64,000 nucleotides of DNA, taken from positions 10,331 to 74,330 of the forward strand of contig JAGSGJ010000003.1 of the NCBI GenBank assembly GCA_023955225.1. Reading direction: 5' to 3'. Made by a program: the position numbers and the translations under genes. Below are positions 1-8,506 of this stretch, piece after piece; position 1 is the first letter of the stretch; each line of letters opens with the position of its first letter. Below the pieces are notes generated by a model. It worked only from the letters and a program-made list of their open reading frames with translations. It did no database searches and was not told where the DNA came from. The stretch is from Sulfurovum sp. (GTDB lineage: Bacteria > Campylobacterota > Campylobacteria > Campylobacterales > Sulfurovaceae).

Positions 1-326
1 TTGCAGTTGAGCCTTCTGATTCCCCTGTCCTAGAAGGTGGAAAACCCGGACCGCATAAGATTCAGGGTATTGGTGCAGGATTTGTACCTCAGATACTCAA
101 CACAGACATTTATGATGAAGTCCTTGCAGTGAGCAATGAAGCCTCTTTTGCTATGGCACAAAAAATTGCAAGAGAAGAAGGCTTACTTATTGGTATTTCG
201 GCAGGAGCAAACCTGCATGCAGCGCACCTTATAGCGAGTAGACCAGAAAACAAAGGTAAAACAATAGTAACAATACTCTGCGATACTGCAGAACGTTATC
301 TCTCTACGGAACTCTTTGACACTTAA
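1..326 (+). CDS. cysK: Cysteine synthase (O-acetylserine sulfhydrylase), C-terminal part
   Basis: Only the C-terminal ~107 residues are in the window; the reading frame is open from base 3. The segment with 'GIGAGFVP' and then 'GISAGAN' is typical of the PLP-binding C-terminal half of CysK/CysM enzymes, which make cysteine from O-acetylserine and sulfide in the cytoplasm. The frame ends '...STELFDT'. Its TAA stop shares one base with the ATG of the next gene (TAATG), suggesting an operon with translational coupling. CysK versus CysM cannot be settled from this fragment. Confidence 0.88.
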   Translation, partial: AVEPSDSPVLEGGKPGPHKIQGIGAGFVPQILNTDIYDEVLAVSNEASFAMAQKIAREEGLLIGISAGANLHAAHLIASRPENKGKTIVTILCDTAERYLSTELFDT

Positions 327-940
327 TGTCACAGGAACAGTCATCATCACCTCTTCTACTTGAAACGATCAAGATAGAAGATGGAGAAATACACAGCCTT
401 CACTACCATCAGGATCGATGTAACAAAAGTCGTCAGACACTCTTTCGCTGTAGCGATATATTAGAATTATCCTCCATTATAGATGCACCTAAAACAGGAT
501 TATACCGTTGTCGTATCCTCTATGGAGAAGTCTTACACTCTATAGATTATATTCCGTATATTCCCAAAAACATACAAACATTGAAAATTGTTTCCTCAGA
601 CATTGAATACAGTTTTAAATATGCCAATAGAGATGCTTTAAATGCCCTCTTGAATGAGAACAAAGATGTGGATGAAGTGATCATAGAAAAAAATGGTTAT
701 CTAACCGACACTACCATATCAAATATTGCTTTTTTTGATGGGAAACAGTGGTTCACTCCTAAAAATCCCTTGCTTCAAGGTACCATGAGAGCCAAATTGA
801 TCGATGAAGGATTCCTTCAACCAAAAGATATCAAAAGAGAAGACCTATACCATTACTCACAAGTAGCTTTAATGAATGCTATGATAGGATTTAAAATTCT
901 AAATATAGATACCATACAAAATATCATAAAGGGCAAATAA
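326..940 (+). CDS. Aminotransferase class IV family protein (PabC-like)
   Basis: 204 residues. It resembles fold-type IV PLP enzymes such as 4-amino-4-deoxychorismate lyase (PabC) and branched-chain aminotransferases. The stretch 'KYANRDALN' near residue 98 looks like the PLP-lysine region, and 'GYLTDTTISNIAFF' followed by 'PLLQGTMR' matches the C-terminal PLP/phosphate-binding signature. It is shorter than typical PabC (~270 aa), so the substrate is uncertain; a folate-pathway lyase is the best guess. It overlaps its upstream and downstream neighbours by one base each (TAATG), indicating tight translational coupling in a cysK operon. Confidence 0.7.
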   Translation: MSQEQSSSPLLLETIKIEDGEIHSLHYHQDRCNKSRQTLFRCSDILELSSIIDAPKTGLYRCRILYGEVLHSIDYIPYIPKNIQTLKIVSSDIEYSFKYANRDALNALLNENKDVDEVIIEKNGYLTDTTISNIAFFDGKQWFTPKNPLLQGTMRAKLIDEGFLQPKDIKREDLYHYSQVALMNAMIGFKILNIDTIQNIIKGK

Positions 941-1401
941 TGACCATTAACCTTTTACAAACGCCAGAATATCGTACACTTATCCAGACACATATCTTTG
1001 AAACCATGAAATATTTATTTAACAAAAATCAAGAATTTGCACTTGCATGTGAGGTTAAATACATCACATTTACACCTGAACTGCCTACGGATATCAAAGA
1101 ATCATTTGATGATACGGTCCTCTTTATATTGAGTGGTTTTACCTTTGAAAGTGCTCAGTTAAATGAAGAGTATTTCTCTTTTGAAGCAGGGTTTGGAAGT
1201 GAAAATTTTGGATCCATGGTATCGTTACCACTACTTGCTATAAAACAACTCTTTGTAGGGGATAATCCTATCGTCATTAATCTTGCAAATCCGGTGATAG
1301 AGAGTGAAAAGAAAAAAGAAGTAAGTGCATCCAAAAAATCTTCAATGGAAGCACTTTTAAATAATCCTGAGAATAAAAAACTCCTCAAGAATAAAAAATA
1401 G
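940..1401 (+). CDS. Hypothetical protein with SspB-like sequence pattern
   Basis: 153 residues, no signal peptide or membrane segment. By eye, residues ~65-115 follow the pattern of stringent starvation protein B: a beta strand ('VLFILSGF'), then 'YFSFEAGFGS', then 'VSLPLLAIKQLF', compared with 'VRFNARFGG...VSVPLAAVLAIY' remembered for E. coli SspB. SspB is the ClpXP adaptor that binds ssrA tags and also has a flexible charged tail; here residues ~120-153 are lysine- and glutamate-rich and end in a basic peptide. The match is remote and unverified. It is coupled to the upstream aminotransferase (TAATG) and converges on the lysR-type gene. Confidence 0.4.
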   Translation: MTINLLQTPEYRTLIQTHIFETMKYLFNKNQEFALACEVKYITFTPELPTDIKESFDDTVLFILSGFTFESAQLNEEYFSFEAGFGSENFGSMVSLPLLAIKQLFVGDNPIVINLANPVIESEKKKEVSASKKSSMEALLNNPENKKLLKNKK

Positions 1402-1410
1402 AGTCTACTC

Positions 1411-2316
1411 TTAGCAGCGACCCGCTAAGATGTAATTTACTACATTATCTACATACGCATTGTGTTTATTCTCTTTAGAATACACAATGTAAAACTTACG
1501 TGTCATCGTATAACCTCTAAGTCTTGCTTCATAAAGTTCACCCTTGGCAACTTCATCCATAATAGCATATTTTGACAAGATAGATACCACAGGTTTATCT
1601 GGATTTCTATCACTTTTCTTAAGTGTTTGAAGTACTGTAGTAGTGTTACTTACTTCAGAAAGTACATTGAAGTTTTTACAAGAAACTCCCAGCTCGTCAA
1701 ACACTTCTTGAACAACTTTTCTTGTATGTGAACCCTCATTTCTACAGATCCAATCAAAATCATATAACTCTTCTGTTTTCAGTGTTTTAGTTATAGGTAC
1801 ATTACTCACAACTACAAGCTCATCTTCCAACCATTCTCTATAGATAAGATCATTGTCTATAATAGGTGATTCAATAAGACCCACATCTAACTTTCTATCT
1901 TTAAGTTTTTGTATAATGTTATCACTTAGATCTATATCTAAATTCACACTGTTATTGATCGCTTCACCAATCGTATTAAGACATTGTCCAGGAATAATGT
2001 ACGAACCTATAGTAAATGACGCACCTAATTTAAATGTGATCTCTTTATTGATGATTTTTAAGATATCATGCTCTGAAGAGTGTATCTCTTTTTCAAGTCT
2101 GGTTGCTACCTTATAGAGTTCTTCACCCTCATTGGTTAATTTAATACCGTTCTTTTTACGCTCGATCACTTTACATGCCAGATATTTTTCAATAAATTTA
2201 ATCTGCTGTGTTACAGCAGGTTGTGAAATTCCTAACTTTGCAGATGCTTTAGAAAAACTTCTTTCACGTGCTACAGTTAAAAATGTTTCTAATTTTACAA
2301 AATCTTTTAACATCAA
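1411..2316 (-). CDS. LysR-family transcriptional regulator
   Basis: 301 residues, the usual LysR length. The N-terminal winged helix-turn-helix is clear: 'FLTVARERSFSKASAKLGISQPAVTQQI' spans roughly residues 12-39 (split here as FLTVARERSFSKASAKLG and ISQPAVTQQI). The rest is the periplasmic-binding-like effector domain. It is convergent with the SspB-like gene and divergent from uvrD. The effector is unknown; proximity to cysK makes a sulfur or cysteine role possible, but that is inference only. An inverted repeat upstream (2396-2413) may be its operator. Confidence 0.9.
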   Translation of the reverse strand: MMLKDFVKLETFLTVARERSFSKASAKLGISQPAVTQQIKFIEKYLACKVIERKKNGIKLTNEGEELYKVATRLEKEIHSSEHDILKIINKEITFKLGASFTIGSYIIPGQCLNTIGEAINNSVNLDIDLSDNIIQKLKDRKLDVGLIESPIIDNDLIYREWLEDELVVVSNVPITKTLKTEELYDFDWICRNEGSHTRKVVQEVFDELGVSCKNFNVLSEVSNTTTVLQTLKKSDRNPDKPVVSILSKYAIMDEVAKGELYEARLRGYTMTRKFYIVYSKENKHNAYVDNVVNYILAGRC

Positions 2317-2395
2317 TATGTCCTTGTTTTAGCTAATTATTAAATATATAAGTTAATAAAATTATTATATCTAATTATACTTAAATAGACATAAG

Positions 2396-2413
2396 TTATT
2401 CTTATTAGAATAA
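2396..2413. promoter_or_regulatory. Inverted repeat upstream of lysR-type gene
   Basis: TTATTCT-TATT-AGAATAA is a perfect 7-bp inverted repeat with a 4-bp spacer, about 80 bp upstream of the LysR-type start codon and in the AT-rich divergent region shared with uvrD. LysR regulators commonly bind interrupted palindromes near their own genes, so this is a candidate operator. In such AT-rich sequence a chance palindrome is possible. Confidence 0.35.
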
Positions 2414-2473
2414 TTTTATTTTGCATAAAAACTCTAAATTTTTTCTTTATGTCATTTCTAATCAATTAAAAGG

Positions 2474-2479
2474 TATAAT
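2474..2479 (+). promoter_or_regulatory. -10 element for uvrD
   Basis: TATAAT, 34 bp upstream of the uvrD ATG, followed by an AGGAG-containing Shine-Dalgarno sequence around 2490-2497. Campylobacterota promoters often rely on the -10 element without a conserved -35. Confidence 0.55.
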
Positions 2480-2507
2480 TAATACTATATAGGAGCACAA
2501 TTACGTC

Positions 2508-4574
2508 ATGGAAACAATTTTAAATGCACTAAACTCATCACAGAGAGAAGCCGTCGAACACATTGATGGCGCGATGCTTATCCTTGCGGGTGCGGGGAGT
2601 GGAAAGACAAAAACCCTTACCACAAGACTTGCTTATCTTGTAGGTGAAGTGGGTATAGACCCGGCAAATACTTTAACCCTTACTTTTACAAACAAAGCTG
2701 CTGCAGAAATGCGGGAGCGTGCCCTTAAACTTATGCCTTCAAGTGTATCTTACCCTCCACTTTTATGTACCTTTCACAAATTTGGTTTACTCTTTTTAAA
2801 ATTTCATATCGAAAAACTAGGTAGAAGTAATGCCTTTGTGATCATAGACAGTGACGATAAAAAACGACTTTTACGTTCCATAGCTAAAGAGTTAAAAGTA
2901 GACCTCAATATCTCATTTATCGCTTCTGAGATCTCAAAATACAAAAATTCACTCCTCTCACCTGAACTGGTTTTGGAAAAAGCGGAGTTGCCTGATTATA
3001 AACAAATAGCCAATATTTATGTAAAATACCAGGCGAATGTTGAAGAGAACAATCTGGTAGACTTTGATGACCTCCTCATGCTCACACACAAGATACTCAG
3101 TGAAAATGATGCACTAAGAGAGGAGACAAGTAAACGTTACCAATACATCATGGTAGATGAGTACCAAGATACCAATGAACTACAGTTTCAACTTCTTGAA
3201 CTTCTTTCATCTGAACATAATAATCTCTGTGTTGTGGGTGATGATGATCAGAGTATTTACGGATGGAGAGGTGCAAACATTCGTAATATCTTAGAGTTTG
3301 CAAATAACTTTGAAACATGTAAAACCGTGAAACTTGAAACAAATTACCGTTCCACTGAACCCATACTCAAAGCTGCCAATACACTCATCGAACACAATTC
3401 AACACGTCTGGGTAAAAAACTTACTTCCCATAAAGGGTCAGGTCAAGATGTCAAACTTCTACACTCACTCGATGAATCTATGGAAGCAAAAGCCATCGCA
3501 CATGATGTACAAAAACTGCTTGATGAAGGAACAGACCCGGACGAGATAGCCGTACTGTATCGTATCAATGCACTTTCCCGTTCACTTGAAGAAGGCTTTA
3601 CAAAAGCAGGTGTAGGGTTCAAACTCATCGGAGGTATGCGTTTTTATGAACGTGCAGAGATCAAAGACCTCATCTCTTACTTACGGGTTCTTTCAAACCC
3701 TCATGATGACTTTTCTCTTATACGTATCATCAATAAACCCAAAAGAGGCATCGGGAAAGCATCCATAGAAAAACTTCAGAAAGCTGCTTTTGATGCCCAT
3801 ATGTCACTCTATCAGTATATAGAAAAATCAGGACGAGGTGAACTTCCTTCTGTCATTAGTAAAAAAGTAGCTACTGCTTTGGGTCAACTTGTTGAAGATA
3901 TCACACTGTTACAAGAATCCTTGGAAAATGAGCTTGGTAACTTTATCTCTCTCTTTGAAGAGCGTATCAAACTCAAAGACCATTATGCCGGTATGGTAGA
4001 TGGCTTTGACCGTATCTTGAATATTGATGAATTTTATGGGTACTTCAGAGATGCTGTCATCAAAAACCCTGACCTTACACTTGATGAGTTCCTAAATGAC
4101 ATCTCACTGCAAAGTGATCAAGACCAACTTGAAGAAGATACCATCACCATCATGAGTATCCATGCGTCTAAAGGGCTGGAGTTTGAACACCTTTTTGTTA
4201 TAGGTCTTGAAGAAGAATTCTTTCCTCTACTGGGCGAAGGATCAAATATGGAAGAAGAGCGTCGTTTAGGCTATGTGGCGATCACCCGAGCCAAGTCAGA
4301 TCTTACACTTTGTTATGTTGACAGTCGTTTTTACAAAGGCCGACGTAAGATGATAGACAAGAGCCGTTTCTTAGGGGAAGCAGGACTCATCCAAGATACA
4401 AGCCTTAAGATCACTAAAAGTTCCGCTTTCAAGAAAGGTGACCTGGTTAAACATAAGATCTTTGGTATCGGACGGGTACAAGCTGCGAACAAATCCGGTA
4501 AAGAGTACAAACTTCTTATTAACTTTGGTGGGAACAAGAAAGAGATTTTAAGTTCATTTGTACAATCGATTTAA
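2508..4574 (+). CDS. uvrD: ATP-dependent DNA helicase, UvrD/PcrA/Rep superfamily 1
   Basis: 688 residues. Superfamily 1A 3'-5' helicase motifs appear in order: Q motif 'LNSSQREAV' (8-16), Walker A 'GAGSGKT' (28-34), motif Ia 'TFTNKAA', motif II 'DEYQDTN' (~219), 'GDDDQSIYGWRGA' motif III, 'NYRST' motif IV, 'TIMSIHASKGLEF' motif V and 'VAITRAK' motif VI. UvrD/PcrA proteins unwind DNA in nucleotide-excision and mismatch repair and clear RecA or RNA polymerase. The C-terminal ~60 residues resemble the PcrA/UvrD tail. truB begins 9 bp downstream, as is usual in Campylobacterota. Confidence 0.93.
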   Translation: METILNALNSSQREAVEHIDGAMLILAGAGSGKTKTLTTRLAYLVGEVGIDPANTLTLTFTNKAAAEMRERALKLMPSSVSYPPLLCTFHKFGLLFLKFHIEKLGRSNAFVIIDSDDKKRLLRSIAKELKVDLNISFIASEISKYKNSLLSPELVLEKAELPDYKQIANIYVKYQANVEENNLVDFDDLLMLTHKILSENDALREETSKRYQYIMVDEYQDTNELQFQLLELLSSEHNNLCVVGDDDQSIYGWRGANIRNILEFANNFETCKTVKLETNYRSTEPILKAANTLIEHNSTRLGKKLTSHKGSGQDVKLLHSLDESMEAKAIAHDVQKLLDEGTDPDEIAVLYRINALSRSLEEGFTKAGVGFKLIGGMRFYERAEIKDLISYLRVLSNPHDDFSLIRIINKPKRGIGKASIEKLQKAAFDAHMSLYQYIEKSGRGELPSVISKKVATALGQLVEDITLLQESLENELGNFISLFEERIKLKDHYAGMVDGFDRILNIDEFYGYFRDAVIKNPDLTLDEFLNDISLQSDQDQLEEDTITIMSIHASKGLEFEHLFVIGLEEEFFPLLGEGSNMEEERRLGYVAITRAKSDLTLCYVDSRFYKGRRKMIDKSRFLGEAGLIQDTSLKITKSSAFKKGDLVKHKIFGIGRVQAANKSGKEYKLLINFGGNKKEILSSFVQSI

Positions 4575-4583
4575 AGAAAGCCC

Positions 4584-5414
4584 ATGAATAGATTATTTGT
4601 AGTCAATAAACCTATCTTCCGTTCTTCTAACGGATATATGGGTTATGTCAAACGTAAATATGGAACAAAAAAAGTAGGATTTTCAGGTACGCTTGACCCT
4701 TTTGCTACAGGATGCCTCATCGTCGCTACAGGACAATACACCAAACTGTTCCAATACCTCAACAAAACGCCTAAAAGCTACAAGGCTACACTATGGCTAG
4801 GGGCAAACTCTCCAAGTCTTGACATAGAGAAGATAGACAGCATTAAAGAGGTGTCTACATTCACGGAACAAGACATAGAAGAAACCTTACTCTCTCTCAA
4901 AGGTGAGCTCAGCTATTATCCGCCAAAATTTTGTGCTAAAAAGATAAACGGTAAACGTGCCTACGAACTTGCACGTGAAGGTTTGGAAGTAGAACTTAAG
5001 ACCATCACCTCTACTATCTATGACATCAAACTACTGAACTATAGCCATCCTTTTGTACACTTCGAAGCCAAGGTGAGTGAAGGTACATACATACGCAGTC
5101 TAGGTGCGCTTGTTGCAGAGAAATTAGGAGTAGATGGTACACTCTCAAGCTTGCACCGCATCCATGAAGGGCAATTCTACTTCGATGAGGAAAAAGCCCT
5201 AAACCCATTTACCCATTTAGCCCTTCCTTCCAATGTTTACACAGGTGAAGAGGAATATATGGAACTGGGTAAAAAACTCTCTGTAGACTATTTTGAAACG
5301 AAAAAGGATGGTGTCTATCTTATAGAGACTTCAAACTTTTTTTCTATTATCGAGATACTGGGAGAAAAGGTCACATATAGATTTAACCGTATTCCAAAAT
5401 TTGAGGAAGCGTAA
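4584..5414 (+). CDS. truB: tRNA pseudouridine(55) synthase TruB
   Basis: 276 residues. TruB converts U55 in the tRNA T-loop to pseudouridine. The catalytic motif 'GFSGTLDPFATG' is present with the nucleophilic aspartate at residue 38; 'YKATLWLG' and 'YIRSLG' are further family motifs. The C-terminal extension after residue ~215 diverges from the E. coli PUA region. Its stop overlaps the ispE start by one base (TAATG). In Campylobacter and Helicobacter csrA normally lies between truB and ispE; it is absent here. Confidence 0.93.
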   Translation: MNRLFVVNKPIFRSSNGYMGYVKRKYGTKKVGFSGTLDPFATGCLIVATGQYTKLFQYLNKTPKSYKATLWLGANSPSLDIEKIDSIKEVSTFTEQDIEETLLSLKGELSYYPPKFCAKKINGKRAYELAREGLEVELKTITSTIYDIKLLNYSHPFVHFEAKVSEGTYIRSLGALVAEKLGVDGTLSSLHRIHEGQFYFDEEKALNPFTHLALPSNVYTGEEEYMELGKKLSVDYFETKKDGVYLIETSNFFSIIEILGEKVTYRFNRIPKFEEA

Positions 5415-6184
5415 TGCACACTATCAAAGCCCACGCAAAAGTAAACATCTTTTTAAAGATCACTGGTCATAAAGACGGATATCATACCCTCTTCTCAAGA
5501 TTTATGAGAGTAGAAGATCTTTATGACACGATTACCTTTGAGCCATGTGAATGTGATACTTTTACCATAGAAGGCTGTGATGATGTACCGTTTGAATCAA
5601 ACACCATCTTCAAAGCCTACAAAGCACTTAATGAACATACCGGTGACTTGGACATACTCAACTTCTTTTACAAACATAAAGTTGTCGTCACTAAACGCAT
5701 ACCCAGTCAGGCAGGTTTAGGTGGAGGAAGTTCTGATGCTGCTGCTTTTATGCGTTTAGTAAAAGAAGTCTGTAACCTTATGATCAGTACTCAAGAGCTG
5801 GCAAAGTTGGGAAGCACTATAGGTGCTGACCTACCTTTTTTCATCTACAATTACCCTTCAGCCAATGTAAGTGGCTTTGGTGAGATAGTCGAACCTTTTG
5901 AAGAGGAGCCACTCTCGTTAGAACTCTATACTCCTGACATAGGCTGTGACACCGCTGTAGTCTATAAAACATTTAAAGAACATCTTCTGGATAACATTAC
6001 CCTATGCTCTTCCATAGGATGGGAAAAACTGGACTCAAAAACGTTACTTGAGCTCATTGCAGACCCTATCATACTGAATGATCTCTACAAGGCTTCTCTC
6101 ATCGCTTATCCTGAACTAAAGAATGTTGCTAAAGAAGGATGGTTTTTTTCGGGGAGTGGGAGTACATTTTTCCGCCTCGTGTAA
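5414..6184 (+). CDS. ispE: 4-diphosphocytidyl-2-C-methyl-D-erythritol kinase
   Basis: 256 residues. GHMP kinase of the methylerythritol phosphate isoprenoid pathway; it phosphorylates CDP-ME using ATP. 'AHAKVNIFLKITGHKDGYH' at the N-terminus and the ATP-binding glycine motif 'GLGGGSSDAAAF' near residue 100 are diagnostic, and 'FFSGSGSTFF' is the C-terminal GHMP motif. It is shorter than the E. coli enzyme (283 aa) but complete. It overlaps truB by one base. Confidence 0.93.
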   Translation: MHTIKAHAKVNIFLKITGHKDGYHTLFSRFMRVEDLYDTITFEPCECDTFTIEGCDDVPFESNTIFKAYKALNEHTGDLDILNFFYKHKVVVTKRIPSQAGLGGGSSDAAAFMRLVKEVCNLMISTQELAKLGSTIGADLPFFIYNYPSANVSGFGEIVEPFEEEPLSLELYTPDIGCDTAVVYKTFKEHLLDNITLCSSIGWEKLDSKTLLELIADPIILNDLYKASLIAYPELKNVAKEGWFFSGSGSTFFRLV

Positions 6185-6254
6185 CATATTAAACACAGAT
6201 GGACTGTTTCTATGAATATCCTCTGTGAAAAATAATCTATTAATCTATACTAGT

Positions 6255-6260
6255 TATAAT
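6255..6260 (+). promoter_or_regulatory. -10 element for the desaturase gene
   Basis: TATAAT lies 27 bp before the ATG at 6288 and downstream of an alternative in-frame GTG at 6225. If used, this promoter excludes the GTG and supports the ATG as the real start. Confidence 0.5.
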
Positions 6261-6287
6261 ACACAAATTAAATGTAAAGATGTCACC

Positions 6288-7250
6288 ATGTCCAAATTTG
6301 CCCAATATCCTGATACTTTCGATGAACTCAAAGAACAAGTACGTAAAGCTGGCCTGCTTAAACGCGTACCTGTTCGTGGTAGCTTAGAGATGATTGCTAT
6401 TCTTTTGTCTGTGATAGCTGCTCTTGCTACTGCAGCACTTTGGAATCCCATACTTTTAGGACTCTTTTTAACGTTGCTTTTCACACGTTCAGTGTTTGTT
6501 TCTCATGATATTTTACATACTCAGTACTTTAAAAACAAAGCCCTCTCCAAAAAACTCTCTTACCCTTTTTCAGCACTCATACTTAGTAACTCCTCTTCAT
6601 GGTGGGACTATAAACACAATGTCAATCACCACACCTACTGTAACATTGTAGAAAAAGATGCAGATATCCGTGCCCTCGATGGCGCATTTACGCCAAACAA
6701 AGGAAATCGTCCTTTACTCAAAAAGTATAAACACCTCATATTTTGGGGAGCGATGTTTTTTATGTTTCCTGCGTTTATAGCACAGTCATACAAGTTTGTG
6801 ATCACACGAAAACTCTGGGGCGAATTTGCACTGATGCTGTTTCACTGGCCACTCATTTGGGGAACACTAATCTACCAGATAGGTGCACTTGATACACTTA
6901 TCGTAGCACTGACACTCAACTTTGTACTCTCTCCATGGCTTGCTTTTGGTTTCATTACAAACCACTTGGGTTGTGAAACATTTAATGAAGAGGAAGCCAA
7001 AAATTTCTCTTGGATGGAACTGCAAATGAGAGGAAGCCGTTCTTTAAAAGGCGGTTTTTTAGTACACTGGTTCTATGGTGGACTCAATACACAGATAGAG
7101 CATCACCTCTTTCCAAAAGCACCACGATTTAACCTTCTTAAAGTGCAAAAGATGACAAAAGAGTTTGCCAAAAAGTACAATATACCGTATTTTGAAACCA
7201 CACCTATCATGGCATACATACAGATAAATGAAGCACTAAAAGAGTATTAA
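6288..7250 (+). CDS. Fatty acid desaturase
   Basis: 320 residues from the ATG at 6288; an in-frame GTG at 6225 would add 21 residues but lies upstream of a good -10 box. Membrane-bound di-iron desaturase: the histidine boxes are HDILH (~73-77), HNVNHH (~110-115) and QIEHH (~269-273), the last being the usual Q/HxxHH box. Hydrophobic segments at ~35-65 and ~185-225 flank the boxes. It would introduce double bonds into membrane lipid acyl chains, helping membrane fluidity in the cold. It sits first in the insertion between ispE and smpB. Confidence 0.88.
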   Translation: MSKFAQYPDTFDELKEQVRKAGLLKRVPVRGSLEMIAILLSVIAALATAALWNPILLGLFLTLLFTRSVFVSHDILHTQYFKNKALSKKLSYPFSALILSNSSSWWDYKHNVNHHTYCNIVEKDADIRALDGAFTPNKGNRPLLKKYKHLIFWGAMFFMFPAFIAQSYKFVITRKLWGEFALMLFHWPLIWGTLIYQIGALDTLIVALTLNFVLSPWLAFGFITNHLGCETFNEEEAKNFSWMELQMRGSRSLKGGFLVHWFYGGLNTQIEHHLFPKAPRFNLLKVQKMTKEFAKKYNIPYFETTPIMAYIQINEALKEY

Positions 7251-7279
7251 GTCTTTACGCGATCTTTATAGAGAAGTTT

Positions 7280-7519
7280 CTATAACTTCTTTTCTTTCTT
7301 CTTTAGCATAAGTAAATACAACTCTTCAACTTTATCTCTTGCCCAGGGTGTTTTTCGTAAAAACTTTAGGCATGAATTGATACTGGGGTCATAATTAAAA
7401 CATCGTATGTTTACAAACTGTCCCAACAATTCCCATCCGTACTCTTCTTCTAACTCTTCAAGTATCTGTTTGAGTTTAATACCGTGTAGAGGATTGTTTT
7501 TATGTTCGTTACTCATCAC
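7280..7519 (-). CDS. VF530-family protein (DUF2132)
   Basis: 79 residues. 'NNPLHGIKLKQILEELEEEYGW' at the N-terminus (cited in parts: NNPLHGIKLKQIL, EELEEEYGW), then 'NIRCFNYDPSI' and 'LKFLRKTPWARDKVE' match the VF530 family, a small all-alpha protein annotated as DNA-binding on structural grounds. The cellular role is not established. The gene is convergent with the desaturase and follows the ATP-grasp gene by 42 bp. Confidence 0.85.
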   Translation of the reverse strand: MMSNEHKNNPLHGIKLKQILEELEEEYGWELLGQFVNIRCFNYDPSINSCLKFLRKTPWARDKVEELYLLMLKKKEKKL

Positions 7520-7561
7520 TTATCTCCGTCCTTTGAATTCTTGTATGATTTAATATTGACC

Positions 7562-8506
7562 TTACTTCATGCCAAAGTGGTTTATTGAAAATTTAACTCT
7601 CTCTGTCACATCTAAATTTACTTGTTGTTTATCAATCACATCATAGCGTTTGACTGCACCTGTTCTATTGGCAATCTGTATTGCCAAGCCCGGACGGGCA
7701 TTGAGTTCCAGGATCAAAGGGCCTAGGTTTTTATCTAGTACGATATCTACACCCAAATATCCCAAATGGGTTACCTCATAACAAGATGCTGCCAAGGTAA
7801 GTATCTTCTCCCAATGTGGTATTTCAAGCTCAGAAAAATCATACCCTGTATCAGGATGTTTTGTGACGGGATCACCATGTTGTACAGCAAAAAGCGCCTT
7901 TCCTGATGCCATATTAATACCCACTCCTACTGCACCCTGATGTAGGTTCGCCTTGCCATCACTCTCTTTTGTTGAACATCGTAACATAGCCAGAGCAGGG
8001 TAACCCTTATAGATAATGACTCTTATGTCTGGAACACCTTCATAACTGTAACGATCAAAAATAGGGTCAAATTCTACTAATTGTTCAATCATTGCAACAT
8101 CAGGTTTTCCACCGAGGGAATAAAGGCCACTTAATATATTGGAAATATCACGGTGTACATCTTTCAGATCTAATCTTTGCCCACTTGGCTTTATGAAAGT
8201 ATCACCTTCGCGTTGGACGATCACTAAAATACCTTTACCTCCACTTCCTTGAGCAGGTTTTACAACAAATTTATCAAGACCGACTAAAATATCTTTTAGA
8301 TTACGCAGTTGTGAATGACGTTCAATGGTAGAGAGTAACTTGGGTACAGCAATTCCAGCATTTTCTGCAATCACTTTGGTTTTAAGTTTATTATCCACTA
8401 ATGGATAATACTTACGGTTGTTTTGAGCACCAATATAATGGATATTTCGTTTATTCATACCTAAAATACCCAATTTTTTAAGCTTAAAAGGATTAGCAAA
8501 CAGCAT
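7562..8506 (-). CDS. Alpha-L-glutamate ligase-like (RimK-related ATP-grasp) protein
   Basis: 314 residues. ATP-grasp pattern: 'KFVVKPAQGSGGKGILV' (nucleotide-binding beta/glycine loop, ~80-97) and the C-terminal metal-binding 'LILELNARPGLAIQIAN' (split: LILELNARPG, LAIQIAN). It belongs to the RimK-like group found next to an inactive-transglutaminase membrane protein and a retropepsin-like protein. Its substrate is not known to me; ligation of an amino acid to a peptide or protein is the family expectation. It abuts the upstream membrane gene (8507) with no gap. Confidence 0.85.
   Translation of the reverse strand: MLFANPFKLKKLGILGMNKRNIHYIGAQNNRKYYPLVDNKLKTKVIAENAGIAVPKLLSTIERHSQLRNLKDILVGLDKFVVKPAQGSGGKGILVIVQREGDTFIKPSGQRLDLKDVHRDISNILSGLYSLGGKPDVAMIEQLVEFDPIFDRYSYEGVPDIRVIIYKGYPALAMLRCSTKESDGKANLHQGAVGVGINMASGKALFAVQHGDPVTKHPDTGYDFSELEIPHWEKILTLAASCYEVTHLGYLGVDIVLDKNLGPLILELNARPGLAIQIANRTGAVKRYDVIDKQQVNLDVTERVKFSINHFGMK

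Noticed and set aside
6225..6287. GTG start adding 21 residues to the desaturase
   Set aside because: It lies upstream of a TATAAT at 6255-6260, has no good ribosome-binding site, and the extra residues are not family-like.
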